Positions 20,765 to 33,215 of a stretch of 64,000 bases of DNA are shown here, piece by piece. Under the pieces are notes generated by a model. That model made no database searches. It saw nothing but the letters and a program-made list of their open reading frames with translations, and was not told the DNA's origin. The translations under genes were made by a program, and so were the position numbers. Every line of letters begins with the position of its first letter. Position 1 is the first letter of the stretch. Origin of the DNA: Mesorhabditis belari (taxonomy: Eukaryota > Nematoda > Chromadorea > Rhabditida > Rhabditidae). The stretch spans positions 1,488,001 to 1,552,000 of the forward strand of contig CAUEEP010000922.1 of the NCBI GenBank assembly GCA_958450365.1, given 5' to 3'.

Positions 20765-21210
20765 ACCCGTATAGCATTTCTCTAGCTGATCGAATCTCTG
20801 CGTTCCCATTTCTCAACGCTTTCTGTATCAGCGCAACTCCATTTTCGCAAGCCTATCAAGCCTCTCCTTCCCCATGAGACTCATAAATTCCCCATTTCTT
20901 GCCACATTTTTCCCGATTTCTTCAGTTTTTCCAAGTGTATTCCTTAGAGATTTCCCCTCTTTAGGTGTTCAGAAAGGCCTTTTTTACCCTTTTTCTTGAA
21001 AAATTGCTGTATTTCTGAGCATTTCTCAAGCAACAATAACACACTGACGGTTAGGAAAAACAACAATGTTTTCACCTTTTTGGAGACAAACTTTAACTTT
21101 TTGACAACACATGGCATTTCCCTGTGCTAGAATCCTTGCGTTTACGCCGAGACTTCGTGTGCTTTGTGCTGAATTTCAAACAAAACCAAGCCAAACAGAC
21201 GGTTGACGGA

Positions 21211-21300
21211 GTGCGTTCTTTCCGCGTGCCTTAAAAGAGGCGCCTGGCACACGGTCCAATGCACCAGGAGGGCCGCGGTTACCGGTGTGCACAAGGAACG
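21211..21300 (-). repeat. Hairpin dispersed repeat, copy 5
   Basis: TGCGTTCTTTCCGCG through CTGGCACACGG to GTGTGCACAAGG, reverse orientation. Confidence 0.75.
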
Positions 21301-21512
21301 CAAATTGGTCCGCCGGGGGGCGGGTGCAAGCGGGGGCACGAGGGGGGAAAATTTTTCAATGCACCAGGAAGGCCGCGTTTACCAATGGGCACAAGGAACG
21401 CAAATTGGTCCCCAGTGCCAGGAGGGTCGCGTTTACCCGTACGCACAAGGAACGCAAATTGGTCCCCAGTGCGCCAGGGGGCCGCGTTTACCGGTGCGCA
21501 CAAAGTACACTC
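21285..21512. repeat. Tandem half-units of the hairpin repeat
   Basis: Three to four ~65-bp units, each with GCACCAGGAGGCCGCGTTTACC, broken as (A)CCAGGA + CGCGTTTACC + GCACAAGGAACG. They are the reverse complement of the units at 22,205-22,440. Confidence 0.8.
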
Positions 21513-22204
21513 GGTTTCAAGTGTTGCTTGAGTGAATTTTGCACTATTTTATCCAGAATTTCAGCAAAACTGAAAACGAAAACTATTTTTGAATCTAAAT
21601 CGAAATCCAGCTCACTTTTCTGATTTCTGATCCACTGTTTCGATTGGATACAAATGCAAAAATATGTTTTGGCGGCGGAATTACGACGAAAATTGGGTTT
21701 CTTTTTTCCGAAAATCTACTAAATTTTTCGAATTTTCATTTATTTTTCAAAATTTGCTCACTTTTTTTGGTTTCTTGTTCACTTCTTTTTTTATTTTTCA
21801 AGAGAATTTTCAGGTTTTCGTCAAAAATTCAAAAATTTCTATTTATCAGACTAAAAATCGAGAAATTATTGAATTTCTTGAATGTTTTTGAGGAGAAAAA
21901 TCGGTTTTTTCTCGATTTAATTACCCAATTTTTTGAAATGTAAAAGTTCACAAAAAAATGAGTACTCTTGCCGATATTTTGTTTTCAAATCGACAAAAGT
22001 GTTTTCATTTTGGGAACTCAAATCTGAGTCTAAATATTTTTTGAATTGGGTGCCAAAACACTTTTTTTGGAAAGGTTTTTCTCAAACTTACAGTAGTTTT
22101 TGGCGAGGAAATCGTCTTTATCCGACTCTTTAAGGCTACAAGCTTACAAGGATGTCTATTCAATGTCTATAAGTACCCTGAGCTCAAAAAATTCAAAAGA
22201 CAGC

Positions 22205-22491
22205 CTTCTGGCACACCGGGGTCAATTCGGGTCCTTTGTGCGTACTGGTAAACGCCGCTCTCCTGGCCCACTAGAGACGAATTTGCGTTCTTTATGCGTA
22301 CTGGTAAACGTCGCTCTTCTGGCCTACTAGAGACGAATTTGCGTTCTTTGTGCGCACCGATAAACGCCACGCCCGGCGCAATGGGGACCAAATTGCGTTC
22401 TTTGTGCCCACCGATAAACGCGGCCCTTCTGGTGCATTGGACAGTGTGCCAGAGGCTGCTTCTTTGAGAGTCACACCGAGAGAACGCACAG
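22205..22491. repeat. Tandem half-units ending in a full hairpin repeat (copy 6, 22,397-22,491)
   Basis: Three ~65-bp units with GCGTTCTTTGTGCG and GGTAAACGC, followed by one complete element with inner GTGTGCCAGAGGC and terminal AGAACGCACA. Together with 21,211-21,512 it forms a large inverted repeat around about 700 bp of unique sequence. Confidence 0.8.
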
Positions 22492-22831
22492 CCGGCTCAT
22501 TACAGTATTCTTAATGCGTTTATTTTTCCATCTTATAGCTGACTACAGTACTTTCAGAGATTGGCATTACTGTAATTTGAGTTATTCCCCGATTTCCGAC
22601 CGGTTACCCTATTTCCGACCTTAAATTTCCGATACTTTGAGACACTAGAAAGACTACTTTTGTGTGGTGAAAGCTGGTTTCTTTTTCTTTCTGATTCTTA
22701 TCGATCTAAAGGCATACTGTGGCTCGGTTATGATTTAGAAAGACACAAACTACAGTAATCTACCTTGAAAGTAGTAGCTATCCATGCTTTAGACTTTTAT
22801 CTAGTCTTGCGGTTTTTTAAGGAACAGACCC

Positions 22832-22929
22832 GTACTTTGTAGCCAAACTTAAACGCATGGCCTCTGGTACACGCAAAATCGTGTGCCAGATGCCGTTTTT
22901 TCGAGAGGCGCAAACGAGAGAACGCATAA
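22832..22929 (+). repeat. Hairpin dispersed repeat, copy 7
   Basis: ACTTTGTAGCCAAAC, AAACGCATGG, CTCTGGTACACG, CGTGTGCCAGATGCC and GAGAACGCATAA in the usual order. Confidence 0.75.
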
Positions 22930-23439
22930 GCGAAATGGTGCTTTTCATTGCAATGAGCTTTTCAGTGTGCCAGAAGTCGTGCGTTTGTGTTTATCAGAAA
23001 TTTAGAAGAGTATCCATTGAAAAGTCAATTCTAAAAGCACCGAATTTTCTACTTCTCCTTTATAACTCTTTGCATGAACCAATGAAGCTCTTTGAATAGA
23101 TTGAAGTGCGCTTTTTGATGGATCTCTTCACAAAAAGTATCCCAATTATCGAAATGCGGAAGTTAAAAAGTAAAATTTTTGATGAAAATTAACTCTTTAA
23201 AGTTTTTTTTTCAATAAGATTTGTTTTAGAAAATTGCTTGGATTTTTGCAAGAGAATTGACCTTTTTGCAAAAATTCGAATCTTTTTCCATTCATTAGCC
23301 CTTTTCGAAGTGAAAACTCGCTAATTTTCCATGCAAACGAAAAACCTTCAGTAAAAAGATATTTTTGGCAGATTTCGGAAAGATTTTCGGAGAATTTTTG
23401 AGAGAAATTTTGGGTTTTTAGTTGAGAAGAGCAACGATC

Positions 23440-24125
23440 TTCAAGCTGTACTTTGTGCTCATAGAAACACACCCTTTCTGGTGCACTGAATTCAGAAACT
23501 TTCATTACTTGCCAGGTGTACTTTGTGCGCACTGGTGAAAGCTGCCCTTCTGGCGCAGTGAGCTCTCTGTGCCAGATGCCGTTTTTTGAGAGGTACATTG
23601 AGAGAACGCACAACCGAAATGGCCTTTCATTGCAATGAGCCATGTGTACCAGAAGCCGTGCGTTTGCGTTTGCGTACTTTGTGCTCAAAAAAGGAAACAC
23701 ACGCTTTCTGGTGCACTGAATTCAGAAGCTTTCATTTCTTGCAAGGTGTACTTTGTGCGCACTGGTGAAAGCTGCCCTTCTGGCGCAGTGAGCTCTCTGT
23801 GCCAGATGCCGTTTTTTGAGAGGTACATTGAGAGAGCGCACAACCAAAATGGCCTTTCATTGCAATGAGCCATGTGTACCAGAAGCCGTGCGTTTTTCGT
23901 TTGCGTACTTTGTGCTCAAAAAGAGGAACACGTCCGTTCTGGCACACTTATATTGTAATTGCAATGAGCTTTTCGAGTTCCAGTACTTAGTGCGCATTGG
24001 TAAACTGATCTCTTCTGGCGCAGTGAATTCATTCTTGTAAAATGTCAAGAAAGAGCGATTTTGCAGAAAAAGAAACACGAGTGCGCCAGAAAGGGTGCGT
24101 TTAGTCAGTACAGTTTAGCACAAAG
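23440..24125. repeat. ~230-bp tandem repeat built on hairpin copies 8 and 9
   Basis: Two near-identical ~230-bp units, with hairpins at 23,519-23,612 and 23,748-23,844, and a degraded third from about 23,905. Each hairpin is followed by ATTGCAATGAGCCATGTG and a second GTGCGTTT...CTTTGTGCTC half-unit. Confidence 0.85.
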
Positions 24126-24690
24126 TACAAGTCTAAAGCTTTTGAATGAAAGTTTTCCAACTTTTCGCTAGTCTTTCATTATTTCTAAATGAACTCGAGC
24201 TGAGATCTTTTGAATAAATGAGATTGAAAATCTTTTGAATAAAAGAACCAGCGCTAATCTATTATTATATTTTCTATATTTTCTTTTCTTTATATCAATG
24301 TAAAATGATTTCTAAAGAAAATAAAAGGGCAAAGATCACAATACAAAGATTTTCTGATAGAAAAAAAAGCCATTGAATTAAGAATTTCCTTTTTTTCGAA
24401 TCTCTTGAATTCGTGAATGATTCCGGGAAAAGTCGGGGTCTTTAGACTGGAAAATGGATGAAATCGAAGAAGGAAAAGAGGTGAAAAGATAAAAATGAGG
24501 CTCAGAATTGACGAGTTTCGAAAATCCAGCTGCTCTATCGAGATATCGATTCTTTTTCATTAACCTTTAACCTTTTTCTTTGACCTTTCATTTCGTCATT
24601 GCAATAGGGTAAACTTTTATTCATTTTGAGACAAATCAGACCAGGGTAGGCAGCCAGAAACCAGGCCAGCATTTCATTTCTGACCTAGTT
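24126..24690. other. No feature seen
   Basis: AT-rich unique sequence. A 60-codon minus-strand frame at 24,378-24,560 has no family resemblance or splice context that I can support. Confidence 0.5.
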
Positions 24691-24699
24691 TGGACTAGA

Positions 24700-24990
24700 T
24701 CTAAGTCCAAGTCCAGGTCTAGGCCCAGGTTCAAGTCCAAGTCCAAGTCTAGATCCAAGTCCAAGTTCAGGTCTAGGCCCAGGTTCAAGTTCAAGTCCAA
24801 CTCCAGCTCCCGGTCCAAGTCCAGGTTTAGGCCCAGATCCAGGCCCAAGTCCAGGTCCAAGTCCAACTCCAGCTCCCGGTTCAAGTCCGGGTTTAGGCCC
24901 AGATCCAGGCCCAAGTCCAGGTCCAAGTCCAACTCCAGCTCCAGCTCCAGGTCCAAGTCCAAGTCCAGGTTCAGGTGCAGGTCCAGATCA
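24700..24990. repeat. CCAAGT/CCAGGT hexamer minisatellite
   Basis: About 45 hexamers (AAGTCC, AGGTCC, AGCTCC, GGCCC) arranged in a higher-order unit of about 100 bp. Confidence 0.9.
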
Positions 24991-25369
24991 ATCCAGGCTA
25001 GGCCAGAGCTGAGTTTTAAGCAGATAGGGGGCTAAAAACCTTAAACCTTGGCGGGCCAATGAGCCCAGAAGATTGGAGCTAGGATTCTGGCATGGCTTTG
25101 TCCAGAAAAGTTGCCTTGACTCGTTATTTAAAAAGTTTTTATTTCATCAACTTCTCCTTTCTCCTCAAAATTCTTTCTCTTAAACTGATCGTTTAATTAA
25201 ACTTGTTCAAATGTATCCCTTTTCAAAGCGATCTTCTTTTTGAATCGCTAATTTTGGGTGAATTGAGCTTGTCGTTCGTTTGAAAAAGAAAGATAAATTC
25301 TATGAATGATCAATGAGAAATTCTTCTTTTTCTTTTTCAATTCTTTTTCATCTCAAATTTCTGGCTTTA

Positions 25370-25490
25370 CTGGCTTTATTTGAGCTTTACTTGAGCTTTA
25401 TTTCAGTTTTATTTCAGCTTTACTTGAGCTTTATTTCTGCTTTATTTCAGCTTTACTTGAGCTTTACTTGAGCTTTACTTGAGCTTAAAA
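25370..25490. repeat. 11-bp minisatellite TTTACTTGAGC
   Basis: Ten units alternating TTTACTTGAGC and TTTATTTCAGC. Confidence 0.85.
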
Positions 25491-25594
25491 CTACATAAAA
25501 CTAAAATTGTAAACTTAAATAGTTAGCTAAATCTATCAAAACTTGATTTTAAATATTTCAAGGGTTCAAGGGTGGAGGTTTCCTTTGCTTCTCT

Positions 25595-25745
25595 TTAAAT
25601 TTGGTTCCTTATCTCTTTAAATTTGGTTCCTTATCTCTCTAAATATGGTTCTTTATCTCTCTAAATTTGGTTGCTTATCTGATTAAAATCGGTTTCTTAT
25701 CTCTGAATTTGGTTCCTTATCTCTCTAAATATCCTTATCTCCTTT
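25595..25745. repeat. ~24-bp repeat TTATCTCTTTAAATTTGGTT
   Basis: About six degenerate units containing AAATTTGGTTCCTTATCTCT. Confidence 0.8.
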
Positions 25746-26128
25746 TTTTTCCACAAACTTGGCTCCTTAGGTCGATAAGCCGATAAAAAGCTCGATAAAC
25801 CATCAAAACTCTTCTCCTTTCTTTTCATTTTCATTCCAAAAGCGGGGATTCAATTTGTTTCGAAATCTACGTCCAAAACTAACTCTTTTTCTTCTCAAAA
25901 GGCCCATCTGGCCTCTAAACTTTTCCGAAATTTGAAAAAAAACCAAAAAAATTCTCAATTTGACTACGAAATTGAATTATTGATGAAAGAAATTCGATTT
26001 TCAATCATTTTTTTCAATTTTCTTTCAATCTTCTTTCGTTCTTGAATACTTTAACGTTCTTTAATTTGATTTGATTTGATTTTGATCGTTTTGATCTTTA
26101 ATTTTCACGAGGTTTAAACCATTTCGAA

Positions 26129-26454
26129 AAACTTGGGTAATTAAACCGGCTCGATGACTTTGCCGACTACTCTTACCCAGCTCCCGTGTGCCTGACGCCG
26201 CTTTTCTACGAATCACATGAAAAGAACGCACAGTCAGCCACCCGGTGAATGCTCGCTCTGTGTCTCTCGTAAAAAAAAGCAGCATCTGGCACACGGCTTT
26301 GGGGTAACTCGCCGGAAACCCCTTCAACTCGGTTCAATTACCCAAGTTTATACGTTCTCTCTCCTCTCGCACAATCGTTCCCTATCTGGCGCAGGGAAAG
26401 GATTGCCGGTTCAATTACCCGCTAGAATCTCTACAAATCGGGTAATTAAACCGG
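26129..26454. repeat. Cluster of four SL1-like motifs in inverted pairs
   Basis: 26,129-26,147 is a 19-base exact complement of the 5' end of the SL1 leader. 26,331-26,349 matches it at 18 of 19 in the other orientation. 26,407-26,420 and 26,439-26,454 form a second inverted pair ending in CCGG. Partial hairpin-repeat sequence lies inside (26,175-26,295). No Sm site or complete SL-RNA gene is seen. Confidence 0.6.
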
Positions 26455-26999
26455 ACTTTTCTGGAATGAACTTTCCCTCAAAAGTCATGATTCTTGAAGA
26501 CTTTCAATTCAAAGAAATTCTTTTCTTTTTTTTATTTCTTTTCTTCTTTTCATCATCAAAAGATCCTCTTTTCTTTGAAAAATTTTCTTTTTTTCAAAAA
26601 TTCTCCCATCGTTTTTCTTAAAGCTTTGGGGAATCGCAAAAATTGGTCCCCCGAGATTTCTTTTCTTTTAAAGTTCTCAAATCGAGAGTTCATCTTGCAA
26701 CACACTGCTTTATCTACTGAAAAAACGTCGAGAGGCTAGTCGGATTTTGTTTCATTGCGTACTCGTGCTCTAAGCCGCACAGGCTTTCTGACACTTTTTC
26801 TCAATCATTGTCACAAGAAAGCTGAAGATTTGAGTGCACTAGATAAGGTGTGTTTACATTTTGAGTTTACATTTTGTGTTTAGTGACTCCAGGTTGCACC
26901 AATTCGACAAGTTCATCTAAATCGAGCTTTCCATTTGATTCTAAACCTGGCTGCAGCGGCATTGTTCTGCTGAATTGCTGACCTGATTTGCCAGACCTG

Positions 27000-27160
27000 G
27001 CCTGAAATTGGTCTGGCTTCTGGCCTCTGACCTGGCTTCTGCCCTGGCTTTTGACCTGGCTTCTGCCCTGGCTTCTGACCTGGCTTCTGCCCTGGCTTCT
27101 GACCTGGCTTCTGACCTGGCTTCTGGTTTGGCTTCTGACCTGGCTTCTGGCTTAGTCCAC
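27000..27160. repeat. 12-bp minisatellite TGACCTGGCTTC
   Basis: About 13 units of (T/C)(G/C)(A/C)CCTGGCTTC. Confidence 0.9.
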
Positions 27161-27654
27161 AAAAAATCGGCTTGTCAAGAAATAGGTCTAATCAGACTTT
27201 GATCAAACTTTAACTTAGCTTTGATCATCTGGGTTTCTCTGGTCTTGTCTGGCAAGACCTGGCTAAGAGCTCTTGTCACTCATAATCGGGCAGAAAGCTA
27301 GCCCTTGCCTGAACCTCTGACTAGATTCCTGGGTTCACTTACTGGCCTAATAATAGCTATAACTCAGCTAGTAATTCATTGAATTGCAGCTGAGCACTTG
27401 TTGAAAACTTGCAACTGCGACGTGTTGATCACCAAATTTCTAGACATAAAAGTTGGAGAAAATTTCAGAAAGAAAATCTCTCGAGGGGAATCTCGAGGGA
27501 TTCTTGAAAGCTCACTGTTTTCTTGAATATTCACTGTTTTCACTGTGTTTCATTCATTTTGTTTTTCACTTCAAAACATTTTAATCACACATTTTCAAGA
27601 GAAAATTACTAAAAAGAAAGGGAATTGTTGACGAAATGGGACAAGTTTATCGAG

Positions 27655-27790
27655 ATTAAAGAGCTCCAAAGATTGAGCTCCAGAGCTTCAAAGATTGAGC
27701 TCCAGTGCTCCAAAGATTGTGGCTCCAAAGATTGAGCTCCAGTGCTCCAAAGATTCCTCCAGAGCTTCAGAGCTCCAGAGTCAAAGCTTA
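27655..27790. repeat. AAAGATTGAGCTCCAG repeats
   Basis: Six to seven degenerate units of GCTCCAAAGATTGAGCTCCAG cut into shorter words (AGAGCTTC, AGTGCTCC). Confidence 0.8.
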
Positions 27791-29035
27791 TCCTTGCCCA
27801 AGTCCATCTTTCGGTTCTTCCAGATCTTTCGGATCTTTCAGGAGTTCCCTATTTCCCCATGCATGTCCCCTGCACCCATTTCAACCCTTTCTCAGCCTCA
27901 TAACCTTCTTTTTTCCCTCTGCTTTCGATTGAGTCCTTCTCCTTTTTAACAACTTTTTCTTCTCATAAATCCCATCTTCAAAAAAGAGCAAAAAAAAAGA
28001 TTTGCACATTTTTTTGCATCTCTCCCAACCCGAGTCCTTTTCCCATCATTTCGCTTGAAGAAAAAAAATCACATAAGCGCCACAAAGTGTTCCCATCTTG
28101 TCTTCGCAAACTTTTCAACTGTGTTCATCAATTTTTGATCAGAGTTCCGTTTCGGAGGGCGAAAGCTGGTCGGACTGCACTAGACAAGGGCATTAGACGA
28201 GTTTTTTTTGAATATTTAGCCAAATCAAGCTGCAATTTCTGGCCTAACTTTTGCAGAAACTAGGCAGGCTCACTGACTTTGATCTCAGATATCCCAGATA
28301 CTAGGCTAGGCAGGCTAGAGACTCACTGAGGCTAGGCAGGCTCACTGACTCACTCCAATCGACTTAAGATCCAGATCTGAGATCTAAACTTAGTAGAGTA
28401 AAGATTTAAGCTAGCTTGTTCAATAAAGAATCGAAAAGTGATTTTTCTAGCTTTTGTTTGAGTCTTTAATCACTTGATTTCCTTATCAAAACTCAATGGA
28501 AAAGAAAAAGGTTCGAAACGATGAGATATCTAAGATATCTGAGATCTCTGAGATATCTGAGATCTCATTGTCTCAAATTTTTCTATTCAGCGAAAGATGG
28601 GTGTTCCCTGGAGAGATTCAGGCATTTTCTCCTCAATTTTCCTCTCAGTTATTTAAAGAGAGCCGGATAGGTTACGTCAAGATGGAAAAAAGGGAAAGGG
28701 AAAGAGGGAAAGAAGAGAGGAAGAAGAGGGAAAGAAGAGAGGAAGAAGAGGGGAAGAAGAGAGGAAATGTCCGTTTGTCCTCGCGATGAACCCTTATTTA
28801 GCCCCTTTTCCCTCTTCTTTACCTTGTCTCAATCTCTGAAATGGCCTGTGATTACCCCATCACCCATTCTCCTCTTCTAAAGTCCTTATTTTGACGCTCT
28901 TCTCTTTCGAAAAGGTTTCCCTGATTTCTAATAATACTTAGCTAAACATTGAAATGCTTAGCATTGCAATAAAGCATTTGAAAACCCTTTTTCTACTCTA
29001 AAACTTACTAGAATTGTTTGATCGTCTTAGTTAAT

Positions 29036-29262
29036 CTTCTAGTTATACTTCTAGCTATACTTACAGTCATACTTCTAGCCATACTTATAGCTATACTTCT
29101 AGCTATACTTCTAGCTATACTTCTAGCCATACTTATAGCTATACTTCTAGCTATACTTCTAGCTATACTTCTAGCCATACTTCTAGCTATACTTCTAGCT
29201 ATACTTCTAGCTATACTTCTAGCCATGCTTCTAGCCATGCTTCTAGCCATACTTCTAGCTTC
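29036..29262. repeat. 12-bp minisatellite AGCTATACTTCT
   Basis: About 19 units with CC and TA variants. The frames MARSIARSIARS on the minus strand are repeat translations. Confidence 0.93.
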
Positions 29263-29268
29263 AATAGC

Positions 29269-29949
29269 TAGAGTTTGTTCCTCGTGAGTAAGTGATTACT
29301 CAAGTAGAATTTTGCATGAGTAATTTCCACTCAATTCATCGACAGTACGAGTAATCCTCTTTACACGTCGACTAAATTGAATATCTTTACTTGTGAAGGG
29401 GGAATTTCCCCACCAAATCATTTAAACAGTTGAATATCTTTAAAAGAACACGTATATAACTCGAGAGTCATGATTTTTTGCGCCATTTTTAAGCTTAAGC
29501 AAAGATGCTGTAAGTTTTTAGCATACATTAGCCAAAGAAATGCTTACAATTCGATTAGCTGAATCTTGTAAATGAGTAGAGTTTGTTCCTCGTGAGTAAG
29601 TGATTACTCAAGTAGTTTTGTCGGTAACACGGGTACCCTCTCTACTCGGGGGGCCCGGGGGGTCCGTCGAGTAACAACGAGTTATCCTCTTTTCCACCTC
29701 TCGTCGAGTAACAACCAGGAATCCTCTTTACACGTCGAGTAAATTGAATATCTTTACTTGTGAAGGGAAATTTGCCAGCAAATCATTTAAACGGTTGAAT
29801 ATCTTTAAAAAGAGTCGTATATAAGGCGGCGCTCGTGATTTTTTTTTGTGCCAATTTTTTGCAAGAGAATTTTCGCTAAAAGTACGGTCATTTTTTCCTA
29901 AGTGTGCGTTTTTAAAAAAAGGTATTACTGGTGAGGAACAGACTCTACT
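29269..29949. mobile_element. MITE with AGTAGAGTTTGTTCCTC termini, plus truncated copy
   Basis: 29,575-29,949 has inverted ends AGTAGAGTTTGTTCCTC and GAGGAACAGACTCTACT (16 of 17 pairing). A second copy of its left part begins at 29,269 and shares CTTTACACGTCGA, TTTACTTGTGAAGGG and CGTATATAA. No coding frame. Confidence 0.7.
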
Positions 29950-30043
29950 AATAGCCTCTACTAAATAGCCTCTACTAATAGCCAGGGTTTCTCTTCGAGG
30001 CTGTCAACCAAGATCCAATGTTAAACCGGTAAAAGCCCAAAGC

Positions 30044-30132
30044 CATAAGCTGGCCATAAGCTGGCCATAAGCTGGCCATAAGCTAGCCCTAAGCTGGCCA
30101 TAAGCTAGCCCTAAGCTGGCCATAAGCTGGCT
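30044..30132. repeat. 11-bp minisatellite GGCCATAAGCT
   Basis: Eight units, two with CCTAAGCT. The preceding segment 29,976-30,040 recurs at 31,136-31,205. Confidence 0.88.
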
Positions 30133-30787
30133 CAATTCTAAACCTGAACCTAGTCTGAGTCTCTGATCTGATCAGATCTCTGATTGATTCTGCTGGCAAG
30201 CATACTGCTTCTAGTGCATTGAATTCATCAAATAAAGCAAGAATTTGAAGGATCGAATGCACTAAAATGCTTGCGTTTCCCATTGAGTTCAAAGTAGGTT
30301 TATTTGTGCTCATTTCTCAGTTTCTTCTACTTATTTCCTCTTCGCATTTCCCTCAATTCTCCACTTTTTTTTTCTTCCTTCATCCGATTTTTCATTAGCC
30401 GAATTGGAGTTTTTTTTTCTTTACCGAACACCACCAATTTCTACGAGCCGTTTCCTTAAATTTTATGCGTTTTAGGATTGCTCTATTGTTTGAAATAAAG
30501 CCGATTTTTGTTGGATTTTGTTGGATAAACAATTTTTAATAAAGTTGAGAGGGTTTTGTGTTGCCTTTGTTTTAATATTACTTAAAAGCGCCAAATGAAA
30601 TGCTGTTGCAGAAATGCTGTTTGTGCTATTCTTTATGTTAAGATAAACCTTTCTTTGTAAACCTTTGTAAACAAACCTTTCCCAGCGCTCTCAAATGACT
30701 CAAGTTTGTGCTATTTGAGCGCTAAAATCTTCATTTCTTCACGCTCATTCCCGAATCTCCTTTCCATTTCTCGCTGAACGTTATTCT

Positions 30788-30845
30788 GGCTGGAGTTTGG
30801 CTGGAGTTTGGCTGGAGTTTGGCTGGAGTTTGGCTGGAGTTTTAA
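30788..30845. repeat. 11-bp repeat GGCTGGAGTTT
   Basis: Five exact units. Confidence 0.9.
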
Positions 30846-30885
30846 GCGTCTAAAGTTTTGTTAGGACTCGGAAAAGAGTTTAATC

Positions 30886-30962
30886 AGTTTAATCAGTTTA
30901 ATCCGTTTAATCAGTTTAATCAAACAGTTTAACCAAACAGTTCGATCAAACAGCTCAACTCA
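30886..30962. repeat. 10-bp repeat TTTAATCAGT
   Basis: Seven to eight degenerate units. Confidence 0.8.
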
Positions 30963-31289
30963 AAAATAGCAATGATTTCTTTTTCAACTAAAGAACTACC
31001 AAAGAATAAATGAAGAGAGAATTCAACATAAGAGAACGATTAGTAGAGAAAACAAAGTTTGATTTGACAACGAGCGCATAACAAACAACGAATAATATCT
31101 ATGGATTTTCCTTAGCTCAGCACGACTAAATATCATCTACTAATAGCCAGGGTTTCTCTTCGGAGCTTGCAACCAAGATCCAATGTTAAACCAGTGAAAG
31201 CTCAGCACAACAGCAGAATGACGGAAATGAAGGAATGAAGGAAATCCCAAAATAAAGGAAAATCTAAGGATGAAAAAAGATTCGCTAAT

Positions 31290-31362
31290 GCAGCCGACGG
31301 GATTGAACCCCGACCTCTCGATTCAGATACAAGGCTCTTATCCAGTCGGCTATTGGGCAATC
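31290..31362 (-). tRNA. tRNA-like sequence related to the SINE head
   Basis: Minus strand: A box ATAGCCGACTGGATAAGAG, then TATCTGAATCGAGAGG and B box GTCGGGGTTCAATCCC. It matches the head of the SINE at 16,511 in A box, loop region and B box. No SINE body follows, so it is either a diverged tRNA gene or a truncated SINE. Confidence 0.5.
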
Positions 31363-31611
31363 TGTCGGTGCGTCTCTTGAGTCGACTTTAAAGCCACAAA
31401 GCCAGTAAAGTGAAGTCACAAGTTGTTTTTCGCTTTTGTACAAAAGAGTCGAGAGGAGATACAAAGGGTCAAAGTAAGCAAAGAAAACGATTATTTCTAC
31501 TTCTTTCTACTGTTTTTACTGTTCTTAGAGCCCGATTCCTTAGCATTATGAGAACAAAAAGGTTTTTTTCCGAAAAATCGATCATAGATTTATAGATTCA
31601 TCCCTTAAGAA

Positions 31612-31786
31612 CCTCTTGAGCTTTTTGAGCTTGAGCTTGAGCTCAAGAGCTTCAGCTTCAGCTCTTGAGCTTCAGCTTGAGCTCAAGAGCTTCAGCTTCA
31701 GCTCTTGAGCTTCAGCTTCAGCTCTTGAGCTTCAGCTTGAGCTCAAGAGCTTCAGCTTCAGCTCTTGAGCTTCAGCTGGTTCGTTA
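31612..31786. repeat. GAGCTTCAGCTT palindromic minisatellite
   Basis: TTGAGCTTCAGCTT and its complement AAGAGCTTCAGC alternate, so the array is rich in AGCT palindromes and may fold. Confidence 0.85.
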
Positions 31787-32229
31787 GATTTCAGATTTTC
31801 AGAAAGAAAAGCTGTTTTTTTCGCAAATCTTTTCATTAAAAGTTAATAGACTTTAATTCTCATTGATCCACGAAAAAATCTCAATCTGAAACTTGGAAAG
31901 ATTTAGTGTTAAACTCAAAGCTTTACCCAAATTGTCATTAAGTCGAATGAATGGATCTTTTCCCTTTCATTTCCCCTCGTCAGGTGTTGTTTGGGGACAA
32001 AGAAAAAAGAAGAATAGAGGATTTTCCCCTTTTTCTTTTCTTTTATCGAATCATTGGCCCTTTTCTGTTCGCGGAAATCGGTTAGTGGCTTGTTCACATG
32101 TCAAAATCGACTATTTTTTTGAGATTTCGAGTTGATTGTTGATGATTGAGATCCTGTCTGTTTCGTTTTTTGATTTTGGGGTTAATTACCGAATGAATCA
32201 ATGAATAACTGTTTTCACTAGCTGTTGCT

Positions 32230-32640
32230 TTGTTTTTTTGATTGATTTTGATTGATTTTAATCGGTTTTTGATCGATTTTGAGCTATTTTGAGCGATTTT
32301 GTGTTATTTTGATCGATTTTTGATTGATTTTAATCGATTTTTATTGATTTTGATTGATTTTGATCAGTTTCTGAACGATTTTGATTGATTTTAATCGACT
32401 TTCATTGGTTTTGATTGGTTTTGATCAGTTTTTGATCGATTTTGATCGATTTTTAATCGATTTTTATTGATTTTGATTGATTTTTAGTCGATTTCGATCG
32501 ATTTTTAATCGATTTTCATTGATTTTGATCAGTTTTTGATCGATTTTCATTGATTTTCATTTATTTTCATTGATTTCCATTGATTTTCATTGATTTTAAT
32601 TGACTTTTGATCGACTTTTGATCGATTTTTCATTCAAAAA
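32230..32640. repeat. GATTGATTTT-type minisatellite
   Basis: About 40 units of 9-11 bp with frequent TCGATTTT variants. Confidence 0.9.
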
Positions 32641-32949
32641 TCCATCCTTTATACTGTTTATACTGTTCTTTATGTTAAAAATTGTAAACAAACCTTTCCT
32701 AGCGCTTTCAAATGACTCAAGTTTTCAGAAAAAAGTGATGATTATTATTGTGTACCTTGTGCTCAATGGTAAACAAATCTTTCTAGAGCACAGAATTGTT
32801 GATTTCTTTGGGAAAAGAAACGAAATTTGATTTCTTTTCTAAAAAACTCGTTGAGTTAATTAACAAATGCTGATAAATGATGCGATTTTTGATCGATTTC
32901 CTTCTTTTTCTTCATTACATCTTTTTTTGAGGTTTGATTAACGTTGTCT

Positions 32950-33215
32950 ACTTTACTTTCTTTCCTTTACCTTCCTTCCCTTACCTTCTTTCCTTTACTC
33001 TCTTCCCCTTACTCTCTTTCCTTTACTCTCTTCCCCTTACTCTCTTTCCTTTACTCTCTTCCCCTTACTCTCTTTCCTTTACTCTCTTTCCTTTACTCTC
33101 TTTCCTTTACTCTCTTTCCTTTACCTTCTTCCCCTTACTCTCTTTCCTTTACTCTCTTCCCCTTACTTTCTTTCCTTTACTCTCTTCCCCTTACTTTCTT
33201 TCCTTTACCTTCTTT
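32950..33215. repeat. 14-bp minisatellite TCTCTTTCCTTTAC
   Basis: About 18 units alternating TTTCC and TTCCCC variants. Strictly pyrimidine on the plus strand apart from one A per unit. Confidence 0.92.

Noticed and set aside
26129..26349. A functional SL-RNA gene
   Set aside because: The leader-like 19 bases are not followed by a GTAA donor, stem-loops or an Sm site.
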